DNA from: Aeromonas hydrophila subsp. hydrophila ATCC 7966
GTDB taxonomy: Bacteria; Pseudomonadota; Gammaproteobacteria; Enterobacterales; Aeromonadaceae
Direction of reading: 5' to 3'
Assembly (NCBI RefSeq): GCF_000014805.1
Contig: NC_008570.1
Location: 3,291,001-3,355,000, forward strand
DNA length: 64,000 nt
Shown: positions 16,841 through 26,367 of the stretch, in pieces
How positions within the stretch are numbered: position 1 is the stretch's first letter
Layout of the letters: each line of letters begins with the position of its first letter
Position numbers and translations under genes: made by a program
The notes under the pieces: generated by a model
Database searches by the model: none
What the model was told of the DNA's origin: nothing
The model's input: the letters and a program-made list of their open reading frames with translations, nothing else

Positions 16841-18817
16841 TTAAGCCACCTTGTTGATATTTTCAAAATGCTGGCGCTCGATCCGCTCGATCTCGTCAAC
16901 CTGCACGTAGTAGTCCACGTCGTCATTGAAGCTGTGGATGATCCAGGTGGCGATCATGCCGACGAAGCCGGCGATGGCCATCCACCAGATGTGCCAGATC
17001 ATGGCAAAGCCGAACACCACGCTGAAGGCGGCGATGATGACGCCGGCACCGGAGTTTTTCGGCATGTGGATCGGGTCATAGTGCTTGGGCTGCTGATAAG
17101 CGGAACCGTCCTGCTTGGCTTCCCAGAACGCATCCAGCCCCTTGATCTTCGGCTCGATGGCGAAGTTGTAGAAGGGGGGCGGCGAGGAAGTGGACCACTC
17201 CAGGGTACGCCCGCCCCAGGGATCGCCGGTCAGGTCGCGGTTCTTCTCGCGGTCGCGGATGCTGACCACGATCTGGATCACCTGGCACAGTACGCCCAGC
17301 GCAATCAGCCCGGCGCCGCAGGCAGCCACCACCAGCCAGCCGTGGAACTCGGGATCGATGTTCTGGCTGACGCGACGGGTCATGCCCATGAAGCCCAGTA
17401 CGTAGAGCGGCATGAAGGCCACGAAGAAGCCGGTGATCCAGCACCAGAAGGCACGCTTGCCCCAGGTGTCATCCAGCTTGAAGCCGAACGCTTTCGGGAA
17501 CCAGTAGGTGATACCGGCGAAGCAACCGAACACCACGCCGCCGATGATGACGTTGTGGAAGTGGGCGATCAGGAACAGGCTGTTGTGCAGCACGAAGTTG
17601 GCGGCCGGCACGGAGAGCAGTACCCCGGTCATACCACCCACGGTGAAGGTGATGATGAAACCGACGGTCCACAGCATGGGTGAGGTGAACTCGATGCGAC
17701 CGCGGTACATGGTGAACAGCCAGTTGAAGATCTTCACCCCGGTCGGGATGGAGATGATCATGGTGGTGATGCCGAAGAAGGCATTCACGTTGGCGCCCGA
17801 CCCCATGGTGAAGAAGTGGTGCAGCCAGACAATGAAGGAGAGCACGGTAATGGCGATGGTCGCCCACACCAGCGAGGTGTAACCGAACAGCTTCTTCTTG
17901 CAGAAGGTCGCCACCACTTCGGAGAAGATCCCGAAGACCGGCAGTACCAGGATGTACACCTCGGGGTGACCCCAGGCCCAGATCAGGTTGATGTACATCA
18001 TCATGTTGCCACCCATGTCATTGGTAAAGAAATGGGTACCCAGGTAGCGGTCTGCGGTGAGCAGGGCGATGGTGACGGTCAGGATCGGGAAGGAGGCGAT
18101 GATCAGCACGTTGGCGCACAGGGCGGTCCAGGTGAACACCGGCAGGCGCATCATGGTCATGCCAGGCGCGCGCATCTTGATGATGGTGGCGAAGAAGTTC
18201 ACGCCGGTCAGCAGGGTTCCCAGACCCGAGATCTGCAGACTCCAGATCCAGTAATCGACCCCGACCCCGGGACTGAACTCCAGCCCCGACAAGGGCGGAT
18301 AGGCCAGCCAGCCGGTCTGGGCGAATTCACCGACCCCGAGGGAGACGTTGATCAGCACCACGGCCGCGGCGGTAAACCAGAAGCTCAGGTTGTTCAAGAA
18401 GGGGAAGGCGACGTCACGGGCACCGATCTGCAGCGGCACTACTATGTTCATCAGACCGATCACCAGCGGCATGGCCACGAAGAAGATCATGATGACGCCG
18501 TGGGCGGTGAAGATCTGGTCGTAGTGGTGCGCGTTCAGGTAGCCTTCGCTACCAGCCGAGGCCATGACCTGCTGACCACGCATCATGACCGCATCGGCAA
18601 AGCCGCGCAGCAGCATCACCATGCCGAGGATGAGATACATGATACCGAGGCGCTTGTGGTCCACCGAGGTGAGCCACTCTTTCCACAGATATTGCCACTT
18701 GCCGAAATAGGTGATGAGCCCGGCGACGGCCAGGCCCCCCAGAATGATACCGGCTATCGTGACCATGATGATGGGTTCATGGTACGGAATAGCGTCGAGT
18801 GTTAATTTTCCAAACAT
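16841..18817 (-). CDS. cyoB: cytochrome bo3 quinol oxidase subunit I
   Basis: This 658-residue catalytic subunit holds haem b, haem o3 and copper B. The copper-B/haem region is visible: [18 protein letters not shown] (His-Tyr cross-link motif), WLHHFFTMG, and [12 protein letters not shown] with the two haem histidines. The early [15 protein letters not shown] segment includes the haem b region. Length fits CyoB (663 in E. coli). It reduces oxygen to water with electrons from ubiquinol and pumps protons. Its start overlaps the cyoA stop by 1 nt (TGATG). Confidence 0.96.
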   Translation of the reverse strand: MFGKLTLDAIPYHEPIIMVTIAGIILGGLAVAGLITYFGKWQYLWKEWLTSVDHKRLGIMYLILGMVMLLRGFADAVMMRGQQVMASAGSEGYLNAHHYDQIFTAHGVIMIFFVAMPLVIGLMNIVVPLQIGARDVAFPFLNNLSFWFTAAAVVLINVSLGVGEFAQTGWLAYPPLSGLEFSPGVGVDYWIWSLQISGLGTLLTGVNFFATIIKMRAPGMTMMRLPVFTWTALCANVLIIASFPILTVTIALLTADRYLGTHFFTNDMGGNMMMYINLIWAWGHPEVYILVLPVFGIFSEVVATFCKKKLFGYTSLVWATIAITVLSFIVWLHHFFTMGSGANVNAFFGITTMIISIPTGVKIFNWLFTMYRGRIEFTSPMLWTVGFIITFTVGGMTGVLLSVPAANFVLHNSLFLIAHFHNVIIGGVVFGCFAGITYWFPKAFGFKLDDTWGKRAFWCWITGFFVAFMPLYVLGFMGMTRRVSQNIDPEFHGWLVVAACGAGLIALGVLCQVIQIVVSIRDREKNRDLTGDPWGGRTLEWSTSSPPPFYNFAIEPKIKGLDAFWEAKQDGSAYQQPKHYDPIHMPKNSGAGVIIAAFSVVFGFAMIWHIWWMAIAGFVGMIATWIIHSFNDDVDYYVQVDEIERIERQHFENINKVA

Positions 18818-19887
18818 CAGTTAGTACCCGCTTTCACAGTCTTGTCGGCCGGCATGTGGCCGGCGTGGTCCATCTGCTCGCCCTGGGCCTCATGGTGCAT
18901 GGCGTCGCCGTGCTCCATGTCTGCGTGGTTCATGGAAGCATCATGCTCCATCCCCTCGTGGCTCATGGACTCGTCATGGGACATCGCGGCCTGCTTTTCG
19001 CCGTGTTGCATGGCGGCGTGCTCGCCGTGCTTCATGTCACCCATGAACTTGTTGATGATGTTGACGAACAGCTTGGGATCGGCGCTGGCGAAATACTCCA
19101 CCGGGTGGTTTTCGCTCTTCTTGGCCAGGGCATTGAACTCATCCATGGTGTTGAGCGCCTTGGAGGAGGCCTTCACCTTGGCAACCCAGGCGTCGAAACC
19201 GGCTTGATCCTGGGTCGCGATGGCGTTGAACTTCATGCCTGAGAACCCGGCGCCGCTGTAGCCGCCCGAGATGCCCTTGTACTGGCCTGCCTCGTTGGCG
19301 ATCAGGTGCAGCTTGGTCTGCATGCCCGCCATGGCGTAGATCTGGCCACCCAGCTGGGGAATGAAGAAGGAGTTCATCACGGTGTCAGACGTCACCCGGA
19401 AATTGACCGGGGTGTTGACCGGGAATGCCAGCTCGTTGACCGAGGCAATGCCCAGTTCCGGATAGACAAACAACCATTTCCAGTCAAGGGAGATGACATC
19501 GACCTGGATCGGTTTCACCTCGGATTCCAACGGTTTGTAGGGATCCAGAGAATGGGAGGTTTTCCAGGTGATCACCGCCAGGATGGCGATAATGATGACG
19601 GGCACGGTCCAGACGACCGCTTCAATCTTGTTGGAGTGGGCCCAGTCCGGTGCATAGGTGGCCTTGGTGTTGGACGCTCGGTATTTGTAAGCGAACGCCA
19701 CCGCCATCACAATCACCGGCACCACCACAATCAGCATCAAGCCGAGTGCGGTCAGTATCAGTGACTTCTGCTCCAGACCAACTTGTCCCTTGGGGCTCAT
19801 CAGAGCCATGTCGCAGCCGCTCAGCAAGCCGGCAGTCGCGAGCAACAGCAAAGCGCCCAAGCCCCTCTTTACATCAAAAGGTCTCAT
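18817..19887 (-). CDS. cyoA: cytochrome bo3 quinol oxidase subunit II with His/Met-rich tail
   Basis: This 356-residue lipoprotein (lipobox LLSGC) has two helices and a periplasmic cupredoxin-like domain; as usual in quinol oxidases the CuA ligands are absent. [21 protein letters not shown] and [16 protein letters not shown] are typical. The protein is about 40 residues longer than E. coli CyoA (315). The extra sequence is a tail after [15 protein letters not shown] made of repeated His, Met, Asp and Glu ([29 protein letters not shown]). That composition suggests binding of copper or another metal next to the oxidase. First gene of the operon; the promoter must lie in 19888-20100. Confidence 0.93.
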   Translation of the reverse strand: MRPFDVKRGLGALLLLATAGLLSGCDMALMSPKGQVGLEQKSLILTALGLMLIVVVPVIVMAVAFAYKYRASNTKATYAPDWAHSNKIEAVVWTVPVIIIAILAVITWKTSHSLDPYKPLESEVKPIQVDVISLDWKWLFVYPELGIASVNELAFPVNTPVNFRVTSDTVMNSFFIPQLGGQIYAMAGMQTKLHLIANEAGQYKGISGGYSGAGFSGMKFNAIATQDQAGFDAWVAKVKASSKALNTMDEFNALAKKSENHPVEYFASADPKLFVNIINKFMGDMKHGEHAAMQHGEKQAAMSHDESMSHEGMEHDASMNHADMEHGDAMHHEAQGEQMDHAGHMPADKTVKAGTN

Positions 19888-20496
19888 GCAATGTCCTCAT
19901 CTTCGCAGGGCTAAAGTTGTAAGAAAAACGCAGCATTCTATTTCACCCGGGGGGGATGTGAACAACATGAAAAATTAATCTTTCACTTGTGTGTGGATTG
20001 CGATTTCTGTGTGTTGCATGTTAATGCCTTGACGTCATGAAAATTATCAAAACCACCTCGACCCCCTTTCATCGCCAGCTGGTGCCATTTCACCCTGTAT
20101 CTGTTTATTAAACAGACACCCCGCGATTTAACCCTTTACTTAACAAGGGCAAATAACACCCCTTTGTGGCTAGCCGGCGAAATTACGGGCTGAAATCCGT
20201 GCACATTTGGCCGCTCAGGGCTGAACAATAACAGGACTCGAAATTAACCATAATTAATCAAATTAAATTTCAATTAATTCCATGAGGTTGGTGCGGCTTT
20301 ACCCGCAAACATGCACGCCACATGCATCTCATGAGGTCTCGCCGATCACAGGGTCCATCATTTTGTTTAATAAGTTATTATCAAACCCATGGACTCCATC
20401 CGGATATGGCGGTAGGTTGCGCCCCTTCGTTACTCGCCAGTCACGAATTCAACCTTATCCCATTTCTCACTCGACTCTTCATACACAGGGATTGCC
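19888..20496. other. divergent regulatory region between cyoA and the flavoprotein operon
   Basis: This 609-bp region has no credible gene. It is clearly more AT-rich than its neighbours. It carries the cyo promoter region on the left and a block of ATTAA repeats (20243-20277) on the right. No riboswitch or terminator was recognised. Confidence 0.5.
20243..20277. promoter_or_regulatory. four phased ATTAA repeats, possible ArcA site
   Basis: ATTAA begins at 20243, 20253, 20262 and 20273, spaced 10, 9 and 11 bp apart, so all copies face one side of the helix. ArcA binds direct repeats containing TTAA at about one-turn spacing. The flanking operons (quinol oxidase and periplasmic electron donors) are typical ArcA targets. 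An AT-rich UP element is the alternative. Confidence 0.4.
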
Positions 20497-22422
20497 ATGA
20501 GCATCACACGCAGAGACTTTCTCAACGGCGTCGCCATTACCATTGCGGCCGGGGTTGCCCCCATCAAGCTGCTGCAAGCGGCCGAAGGCGGCACGGCGCT
20601 GGCTGAAAAAACGCTGGTCTACCCGCCCGCCCTCACCGGGCTGCGCGGCAACCACCCGGGCTCCTTCGAACCGGCCCACAGCATCGCCCGCGACGGCAAA
20701 CAGTATGACTTCGCCAACATTCCCCTCGAGGGCGAATACGATCTGGTGATCGTCGGCGCCGGCATCAGCGGTCTGGCGGCGGCCTGCTTCTATCAGCAAC
20801 TGCTTGGCGCGGACAAAAAGATCCTGCTGCTCGACAACCACGACGACTTCGGCGGCCATGCCAAGCGCAACGAGTTCACCACCCCGGACGGCCTGCGGCT
20901 GGGTTACGGCGGCAGCGAATCCCTGCAATCGCCGCGCTCTGTCTACAGCCCGGTGGCGCTGGGGCTGCTCAAGGCGCTCGAGGTCAACATCGACGAGCTG
21001 GCCAAAGGCTTCCAGCAGACCTTCTACCCGGATCTGGGCCTGAGCCGCGGCGTCTACTTCGACGAGAAGCACTTTGGCGTCAACAAGGTGGTGAGCGGTG
21101 ACCCGGGCCACAACGTGGCCGACGACATCCCGCGCGATCGCCTGAACGGCCGGCCGCTGGCAGAGTTTATCGGTGACTTCCCGCTCGATGATGCCGACAA
21201 GGCTGCCCTGCTGGCGCTGCACGAGGAGAAGACCGACTACCTGAGCGGCATGACCCAGGCGGAAAAAGACCTCTGGATGACCCGCAACAGCTACACCACC
21301 TTCCTGCGCGACAAGGTGGGCCTGAGCGAGCGGGCCATCACCTACTTCCAGCAACGTACCAACGACTTCCAGGCGGTCGGCATCGACGCCACAGCCTGCG
21401 CCGATGCACGCCTGTGCGCCCTGCCCGGTTTCGGCGGCATGAACCTGACCCCGCTCGATGCCGAAGAGCAGGCGGAGCTGGACGATCCCTATATCTTCCA
21501 CTTCCCGGACGGCAACGCCGGCCTGACCCGCTTGATGGTGCGCAAGCTCATCCCGCAGGTGGCGCCCGGTCATACCATGCAGGACGTGGTGCTGGCCAAG
21601 TTTGACTACAGCAAGCTCGACCTGCCCGAGCACAAGGTACAGCTGCGCCTTGGCAGCACGGCGCTGCAGGCCAAAAACGTGCCGCTCAAAGACGGCAAAC
21701 AGGGAGTGGACGTCACCTACATCAAGGAGGGGAAACTGCACCGGGTGCGGGCCAAGCAGTCCATCATGGCCGGCTACAACATGATGATCCCCTACATGGT
21801 GCCCGAGATGGCAGAGCCCCAGAAGGAGGCGCTGCGCCAGAACGTCAAGGCACCGCTGGTCTACACCAAGGTGGTGATCAAGAACTGGCAATCCTTCGTC
21901 AAGCTGGGGGTGCACGAGGTCTACTCCCCCGCCGCCCCCTACAGCCGGGTCAAGCTCGACTACCCGGTCAACCTCGGCGGCTACGAGCATCCCAAGAACC
22001 CGGATCAGCCCATGTGCCTGCACATGGTCTACGTGCCGACCTTGCCTGGCAGCGGCCTCTCGGCCCGCGAGCAGTCCCGCAAGGGGCGCGCCATGATCCT
22101 CGGCATGCCGTTCGAGCAGCACGAGCAGATGATCCGCGAACAGTTGCAGGGGATGCTGGGCGGCGCAGGTTTCAACCACGAGCAGGATATCCTCGCCATC
22201 ACGGTCAACCGCTGGTCCCACGGCTACTCCTACATCACCAACACCCTGTTCGATGACGAGGCGCAGTGCGACAAGTGGATCGAGCTGGGCCGCCAGCCGG
22301 TCGGCAACATCACCATCGCCAACTCCGACTCGGACTGGAGCCCCTACGCCCACTCCGCCATCGATCAGGCCTGGCGCGCCGTCAACGAGCTGGTTGCCAT
22401 GCACAAGGGAGGTGCCAAATGA
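20497..22422 (+). CDS. Tat-exported FAD oxidoreductase, spermidine dehydrogenase-like
   Basis: This is a 641-residue flavoprotein. The N-terminus MSITRRDFLNG plus a hydrophobic stretch is a twin-arginine signal, so it is folded with FAD in the cytoplasm and exported to the periplasm. The Rossmann motif VIVGAGISGLAAA (about residues 84-96) and DNHDDFGGHAKRNEF mark FAD binding in the amine-oxidase style. Overall layout resembles SpdH-type spermidine dehydrogenases. Its stop overlaps the start of a three-haem cytochrome c gene (ATGA), so electrons very likely pass to that cytochrome and on to the respiratory chain, possibly azurin or a terminal oxidase. The substrate (a polyamine) is inference; another amine or alcohol is possible. 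Confidence 0.7.
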   Translation: MSITRRDFLNGVAITIAAGVAPIKLLQAAEGGTALAEKTLVYPPALTGLRGNHPGSFEPAHSIARDGKQYDFANIPLEGEYDLVIVGAGISGLAAACFYQQLLGADKKILLLDNHDDFGGHAKRNEFTTPDGLRLGYGGSESLQSPRSVYSPVALGLLKALEVNIDELAKGFQQTFYPDLGLSRGVYFDEKHFGVNKVVSGDPGHNVADDIPRDRLNGRPLAEFIGDFPLDDADKAALLALHEEKTDYLSGMTQAEKDLWMTRNSYTTFLRDKVGLSERAITYFQQRTNDFQAVGIDATACADARLCALPGFGGMNLTPLDAEEQAELDDPYIFHFPDGNAGLTRLMVRKLIPQVAPGHTMQDVVLAKFDYSKLDLPEHKVQLRLGSTALQAKNVPLKDGKQGVDVTYIKEGKLHRVRAKQSIMAGYNMMIPYMVPEMAEPQKEALRQNVKAPLVYTKVVIKNWQSFVKLGVHEVYSPAAPYSRVKLDYPVNLGGYEHPKNPDQPMCLHMVYVPTLPGSGLSAREQSRKGRAMILGMPFEQHEQMIREQLQGMLGGAGFNHEQDILAITVNRWSHGYSYITNTLFDDEAQCDKWIELGRQPVGNITIANSDSDWSPYAHSAIDQAWRAVNELVAMHKGGAK

Positions 22423-23618
22423 TCCGTTCCCTGACCCTGACAGCCAGCGCCGTGCTGCTGGCCCTGCCCGCCTTCACCCTGCAAGCTGCGCCTGCCATGT
22501 CGGCCGGCGAATACGTGGCCAAGCTGGGGGACTGCGCCGCCTGCCATACCAGCGAGGCGAGCAAGCCGCTGGCCGGCGGCAAGGGCTTCCCCACCCCCAT
22601 CGGCACCGTCTATGCCACCAACATCACCCCCGACAAGACCCACGGCATCGGCAACTACAGCCTGCCCGAGTTCATCAAGGTGATGCGCGAAGGGGTCACC
22701 CGCAGCGGCGATCCCCTCTACCCAGCCATGCCCTACACCGCCTACGCCAAGATGAGCGACGAGGATCTCACCGCCCTCTACCACTACCTGATGCAGGATG
22801 TGCAGCCGCAGGCTGTTGCCAACAAGGAGAGCGACATCCCCTGGCCGCTCAACATGCGCTGGCCGCTCAACGGCTGGAACTGGGTCTATCACGATGACAG
22901 TCGCTTTACCCCGGTGGCCGGCAAGAGCGAGGAGTGGAATCGCGGCGCCTATCTGGTGCAGGGGGCGGGCCACTGCGGCAGCTGCCACACCCCGCGCGGG
23001 CTCGGCATGCAGGAAAAGGCCCTGACCGAGGCAGAGCCCCTCTATCTGAGCGGCGCCACCCTGGATGGCTGGTATGCCCCCAACATTCGCGGCACCCGCT
23101 ACGACAAGCAGGCGCTGATCGACCTGCTGAAAACCGGCCGCAGCCAGCATCAGGCCGTCAGCGGCCCCATGGCGGAAGTGATCACGCACAGCAGCCAGTA
23201 CTTCAGTGACGCCGATCTGGCCAGCATCGCCACCTACCTGACCGAACTCGGCGACGACGCGGCGGCCAGCAAGGGCAACCGGGCCTACGCCAGCGCCGGT
23301 GGCAAGGCGGACTACGCCATGTACTGTTCCACCTGCCACGGGGTCAATGGCCAGGGCAATGACCACGTCATCCCCTCGCTGGTGGGCAACCAGACCGTGC
23401 TGGCCGAGGATCCGAGCAGCCTGCTCAACGTGCTGCTGCACGGTGCCGAGACCCCGGTCACCCAAGGCAACATCGGCTACCACATGCCGGGCTATGGCTG
23501 GACCCTCAACGATCAGCAGATCGCCGAGCTGGTCAACACCTTGCGCGCCTCCTGGGGCAATGAAGGGGTGGCCATCAAACCGGAGACGGTCAAGGCCCAG
23601 CGCGCCCTGCACCAATAA
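22419..23618 (+). CDS. periplasmic triheme cytochrome c
   Basis: This 399-residue protein has a Sec signal peptide (to LQAAPA) and three CxxCH haem sites: CAACH, CGSCH and CSTCH, one per cytochrome c domain. The order and spacing resemble the cytochrome subunit of membrane-bound alcohol, gluconate or aldehyde dehydrogenases, which are often paired with a flavoprotein. An AAGGGAGG sits at 22404-22411 and the start overlaps the flavoprotein stop. No C-terminal membrane anchor is evident. It should take electrons from the exported flavoprotein encoded upstream. Confidence 0.88.
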   Translation: MIRSLTLTASAVLLALPAFTLQAAPAMSAGEYVAKLGDCAACHTSEASKPLAGGKGFPTPIGTVYATNITPDKTHGIGNYSLPEFIKVMREGVTRSGDPLYPAMPYTAYAKMSDEDLTALYHYLMQDVQPQAVANKESDIPWPLNMRWPLNGWNWVYHDDSRFTPVAGKSEEWNRGAYLVQGAGHCGSCHTPRGLGMQEKALTEAEPLYLSGATLDGWYAPNIRGTRYDKQALIDLLKTGRSQHQAVSGPMAEVITHSSQYFSDADLASIATYLTELGDDAAASKGNRAYASAGGKADYAMYCSTCHGVNGQGNDHVIPSLVGNQTVLAEDPSSLLNVLLHGAETPVTQGNIGYHMPGYGWTLNDQQIAELVNTLRASWGNEGVAIKPETVKAQRALHQ

Positions 23619-23638
23619 CTCGCGCCGACCATAACGAA

Positions 23639-23664
23639 ACGGGCCTCCAGTGGAGGCCCGTTTG
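23639..23664. terminator. terminator between converging genes
   Basis: ACGGGCCTCC (23639-23648) and GGAGGCCCGT (23652-23661) form a perfect 10-bp stem with an AGT loop. A short T-run follows. It ends the flavoprotein-cytochrome operon and faces the DUF3634 gene. Confidence 0.75.
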
Positions 23665-23680
23665 CTATGTGAGTGACGAC

Positions 23681-24016
23681 TCACCCCTTGCGCGGTTTGG
23701 AGCCGGAGAGCGGCACCGCCCCCAACCGGTAGTCACCATAGGGGAAGATATTGCGAAAGCGCTGAGCCACCGGCTCGGGAATGGAGCGGGAGAAGACCAG
23801 CTTGACCCCATCGCCATCGCGCTGACCCAGGATGCGCCCACGCACCGTCTCGTGACGCAGGATCTGCCTGGCCTGTTCGATGAACGCCGGCGACACCTTG
23901 CCCCGCTTGACCTGCACCTTGCCGGGCGCAAGCCGGATCTCGAACAGGGCGCCACGCCCCAGCTTCATCAACCACCAGATGAGGGCGATCGCCACCAGCA
24001 ACGACAACCAGGCCAT
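23681..24016 (-). CDS. DUF3634 family membrane-anchored protein
   Basis: This 111-residue protein has one N-terminal transmembrane helix (about residues 4-20, including ALIWWLM). It is followed by a compact basic domain: APGKVQVKRGKVSPAFIEQ, then VRGRILGQRDGDGVKLVFS, then a FPYGDYR motif near the end. This fits DUF3634, found in Aeromonas, Vibrio and relatives. The function is unknown. It is monocistronic. Confidence 0.8.
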   Translation of the reverse strand: MAWLSLLVAIALIWWLMKLGRGALFEIRLAPGKVQVKRGKVSPAFIEQARQILRHETVRGRILGQRDGDGVKLVFSRSIPEPVAQRFRNIFPYGDYRLGAVPLSGSKPRKG

Positions 24017-24137
24017 CCTGTTTCTCCTTCTTCACACGGTTGCGGACAGTATAAGCCGCAACTGGCCCCCGATTGTTTGGCGCGGATCACAGCCGCGCCT
24101 CAAGCCCGGCCGCAGGCCACCCTGCTCGCCGAGCCCC

Positions 24138-25106
24138 CTAGCGGCTGCGGCCCCAGGCCACCAGCGTCTCCCGATAGAGCGCCAGCAGCGCCTGATCCCG
24201 CACCGCCACCCCGACCTGCTGGGCGCGATAATCGGCCCAGCCGTCGTGGGGGTGGGACATGCCGTCAAATTTCTGCAGGGTGTGACCGATGGCGGGCCCC
24301 TCGTTGATGACCCGCACCGGCCCCTCGCGCAGGGTGAACAGGGTCGGATCGATCACGTAGGCAATGGCGGACGGGTCGTGCACGTGGCAGCCGTCGAGCC
24401 CGATCCGCTCCGAGTAGAAGCGCAGATAGAAGCGGCTGACATCCCACAGGAAGCGCCCCGGCTCACCCGCGTCGTCACGCAGCGCATCCAGATAGGCGCT
24501 GCTGAAGAAGCTCTGCTGGGTCACGTCCAGCCCGATGATCACCACCGGCCAGTCGGCGGTGAACACCCGGTCGGCGGCATCCGGATCGTCGTGGATGTTG
24601 GCCTCGGCATAGGGAGTCACGTTGCCGCGATGACCGTTGACGCCAAAGGCGCCCCCCATCACCACCACCTGCTTCACCAGGCCGGTGATCTCGGGGGCCT
24701 CTTGCAGCGCCAGCGCCAGGTTGGTGAGCGGACCTATGGTGACCAGGGTGATCTCGCCGGGCGCGGCCTTCACCGCCTCGACGATATACTGCCAGGCCGG
24801 CCTGGGATCCAGCGCCAGGGTCACTTCCCCCGCCGTCACGTCTCCAAACCCGCTCGGCCCGTGCACCACGGTGGTCGGGCCCACCGGCTCGCGCCGCAGC
24901 GGGGCGGCTGCCCCTTGTGCCACGTCCGCCTTCATGCCGTATTGCTGCTTGAGCCAGAGGGCGTTGTGGGTACCGTTCTCGATGGTGGCGTTGCCAAATA
25001 CGGTGGTGATGGCGAGCAGCTCGATGGCGGGGTGGGCTTCGGCAAACAGAATTGCCATGGCGTCATCGATACCGGGATCGGTATCCAGAATGATCTTGTG
25101 AGTCAT
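24138..25106 (-). CDS. inosine-uridine preferring nucleoside hydrolase
   Basis: This 322-residue hydrolase cleaves the N-glycosidic bond of ribonucleosides. The calcium-binding signature DTDPGIDDA is at residues 8-16; further calcium/ribose ligands are seen in VVMGGAF and in HDPSAIAYV near the C-terminus. It belongs to the RihA/RihB/RihC group, but which nucleosides it prefers cannot be read. The ATG at 25106 has a good AAGGAGG upstream on the minus strand; a much longer in-frame extension is Cys/Pro-rich and unlike the family. Together with NupC it suggests nucleoside salvage, though the two are not linked. Confidence 0.9.
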   Translation of the reverse strand: MTHKIILDTDPGIDDAMAILFAEAHPAIELLAITTVFGNATIENGTHNALWLKQQYGMKADVAQGAAAPLRREPVGPTTVVHGPSGFGDVTAGEVTLALDPRPAWQYIVEAVKAAPGEITLVTIGPLTNLALALQEAPEITGLVKQVVVMGGAFGVNGHRGNVTPYAEANIHDDPDAADRVFTADWPVVIIGLDVTQQSFFSSAYLDALRDDAGEPGRFLWDVSRFYLRFYSERIGLDGCHVHDPSAIAYVIDPTLFTLREGPVRVINEGPAIGHTLQKFDGMSHPHDGWADYRAQQVGVAVRDQALLALYRETLVAWGRSR

Positions 25107-25389
25107 GGGGCCTCCTTGGGCAACAGAGCAGCCAGTGTAGCGAGCCGCCGCCGCTTTAACAGCGCCGGGATCACAGCCTGAGGCTTTGCCCTTGCCCGCC
25201 TTGTCCAAGTGGCGGCATTTCATACAGGGATGGCGACGCGGCAGGAGGCAAAGAGGGGCGAAGCGGGTGGCACCGGCGAAATAGTGGGCAAGCGAATGGC
25301 CGGTGAGTGCCGCAGCCTTGTGGAGCGGCGGGCGGGGTGGTATCACTGGGCCACACGATTCACCCCGCTCACCACCTGCCGAGGCGCCA

Positions 25390-25947
25390 TTGATCACCCT
25401 GATAAAAGAGTCCGACCAGCTGAAGATGCCCTGGAAGAACAAGCAGGGCACCACAGCCCAGATCCTCATCTCCCCTGCCGGCACCAGCCTCGACAGGCTC
25501 GATTTTGCCTACCGGCTGAGCTCGGCGCCCATCAAGGGGGCCGGCCCCTTCTCGAAATTCCCCGGCTATCAGCGCATCCTGCTGCCCATCAGCGGGGCCG
25601 GCTTCGTGCTCAACGGCCACCCCTACGCCACCTTCGAGGCGGCCCACTTCAGCGGAGATGACGACACCCACTGCGAACTGCTGAAAAAAGAGGTGACGGA
25701 TCTGGGGCTCATCTATGATCCGGCCCGCCTCAGCGCCAACATCCGGGTGCTCAACCTGCCCTTCCCGCTCACCCTCACCCTGGAAGCGGACAAGACCTAT
25801 CTCTGTTACCTGTTGAGCGGCCAGCTCACGGCGGCGGGCCACCCCATGGCGGTCAACGAAACTCTGCTGATCAGCGGCGAGCAGAGCATCCACTTCGACT
25901 GCCAGAAGAAGAGCGCCATCGCCTTCTTTACCCTGCAGCCCAAGTAG
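25390..25947 (+). CDS. HutD/Ves family protein, TTG start
   Basis: This is a cupin-like protein of about 185 residues. The N-terminal ITLIKESDQLKMPWKNKQGTTAQI matches the MPWKNGGG-type start of the HutD/Ves family, and the repeated short beta-strands and FSGD and CELL segments fit as well. No ATG is available in frame before the conserved N-terminus. TTG at 25390, with GAGG at 25381-25384, is the best start; an internal ATG (MPWKNK) would delete the first strand. HutD family members are linked to histidine use, and Ves to cold and environmental signals, but no hut gene is near. Function uncertain. Confidence 0.75.
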   Translation: MITLIKESDQLKMPWKNKQGTTAQILISPAGTSLDRLDFAYRLSSAPIKGAGPFSKFPGYQRILLPISGAGFVLNGHPYATFEAAHFSGDDDTHCELLKKEVTDLGLIYDPARLSANIRVLNLPFPLTLTLEADKTYLCYLLSGQLTAAGHPMAVNETLLISGEQSIHFDCQKKSAIAFFTLQPK

Positions 25948-25972
25948 GCGGCAGGAGCAGGCCTGACACCGG

Positions 25973-26176
25973 TCAGCGTTTGGGCGCCCGTCCGCCGCTA
26001 TCTAGGCAGGCCTGCATGGAGTCGTAGGGAGTGTAGTGCTTGGTGCGGCTGTAATAGGTGCCGCCCTGGGGATGGCAGATGCCGTTTCTGCTCTTCTTGA
26101 CCGGCGGCTCCGCTGCCAGCGCGATGGCGCACACCAGCAGCAGGCAACCGCTGATCACCCATTTCATGGCTTTCAT
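25973..26176 (-). CDS. small exported protein with ICH...YY...CLDSGGR motif
   Basis: This 67-residue product has a signal peptide (to about residue 22, IALAAEPP). It is followed by a compact motif: RNGICHPQGGTYYSRTKHY, then ACLDSGGRAPK. This Cys-containing module occurs as a stand-alone or as a tail domain in other bacterial exported proteins I have seen, with no function assigned. The two Cys residues of the mature part may pair. The gene converges on the HutD-like gene with only 25 nt between. Confidence 0.6.
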   Translation of the reverse strand: MKAMKWVISGCLLLVCAIALAAEPPVKKSRNGICHPQGGTYYSRTKHYTPYDSMQACLDSGGRAPKR

Positions 26177-26327
26177 GACGACCTTGGTTCCTCTCGAGCG
26201 GGCCCAGCAGGCCCGAAAGGCGCCTATTTTACCCTCTCACTCCCCCGCTCACCTGGCGCCGGATCATAAAACGGCGTGCGATAGCACCATCACAGGAATC
26301 CAACTCACGCCGCAAGCAGGCACAAAA

Positions 26328-26348
26328 AAGCCGGGCAGTGCCCGGCTT
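26328..26348 (-). terminator. azurin terminator
   Basis: AAGCCGGGC (26328-26336) and GCCCGGCTT (26340-26348) form the stem. On the minus strand it is followed by a T-run (the AAAAAA at 26324-26329). Confidence 0.85.
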
Positions 26349-26367
26349 CTGGGTCGACAAGCTCTGT

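Noticed and set aside
16837..16926. Longer start for CyoC, 30 codons upstream
   Set aside because: It overlaps cyoB and the added Thr/Ser-rich sequence is unlike any CyoC; the ATG at 16836 fits the family.
24138..25484. 126-residue N-terminal extension of the nucleoside hydrolase
   Set aside because: The DTDPGIDDA motif must lie close to the N-terminus, and a strong Shine-Dalgarno sits before the ATG at 25106.
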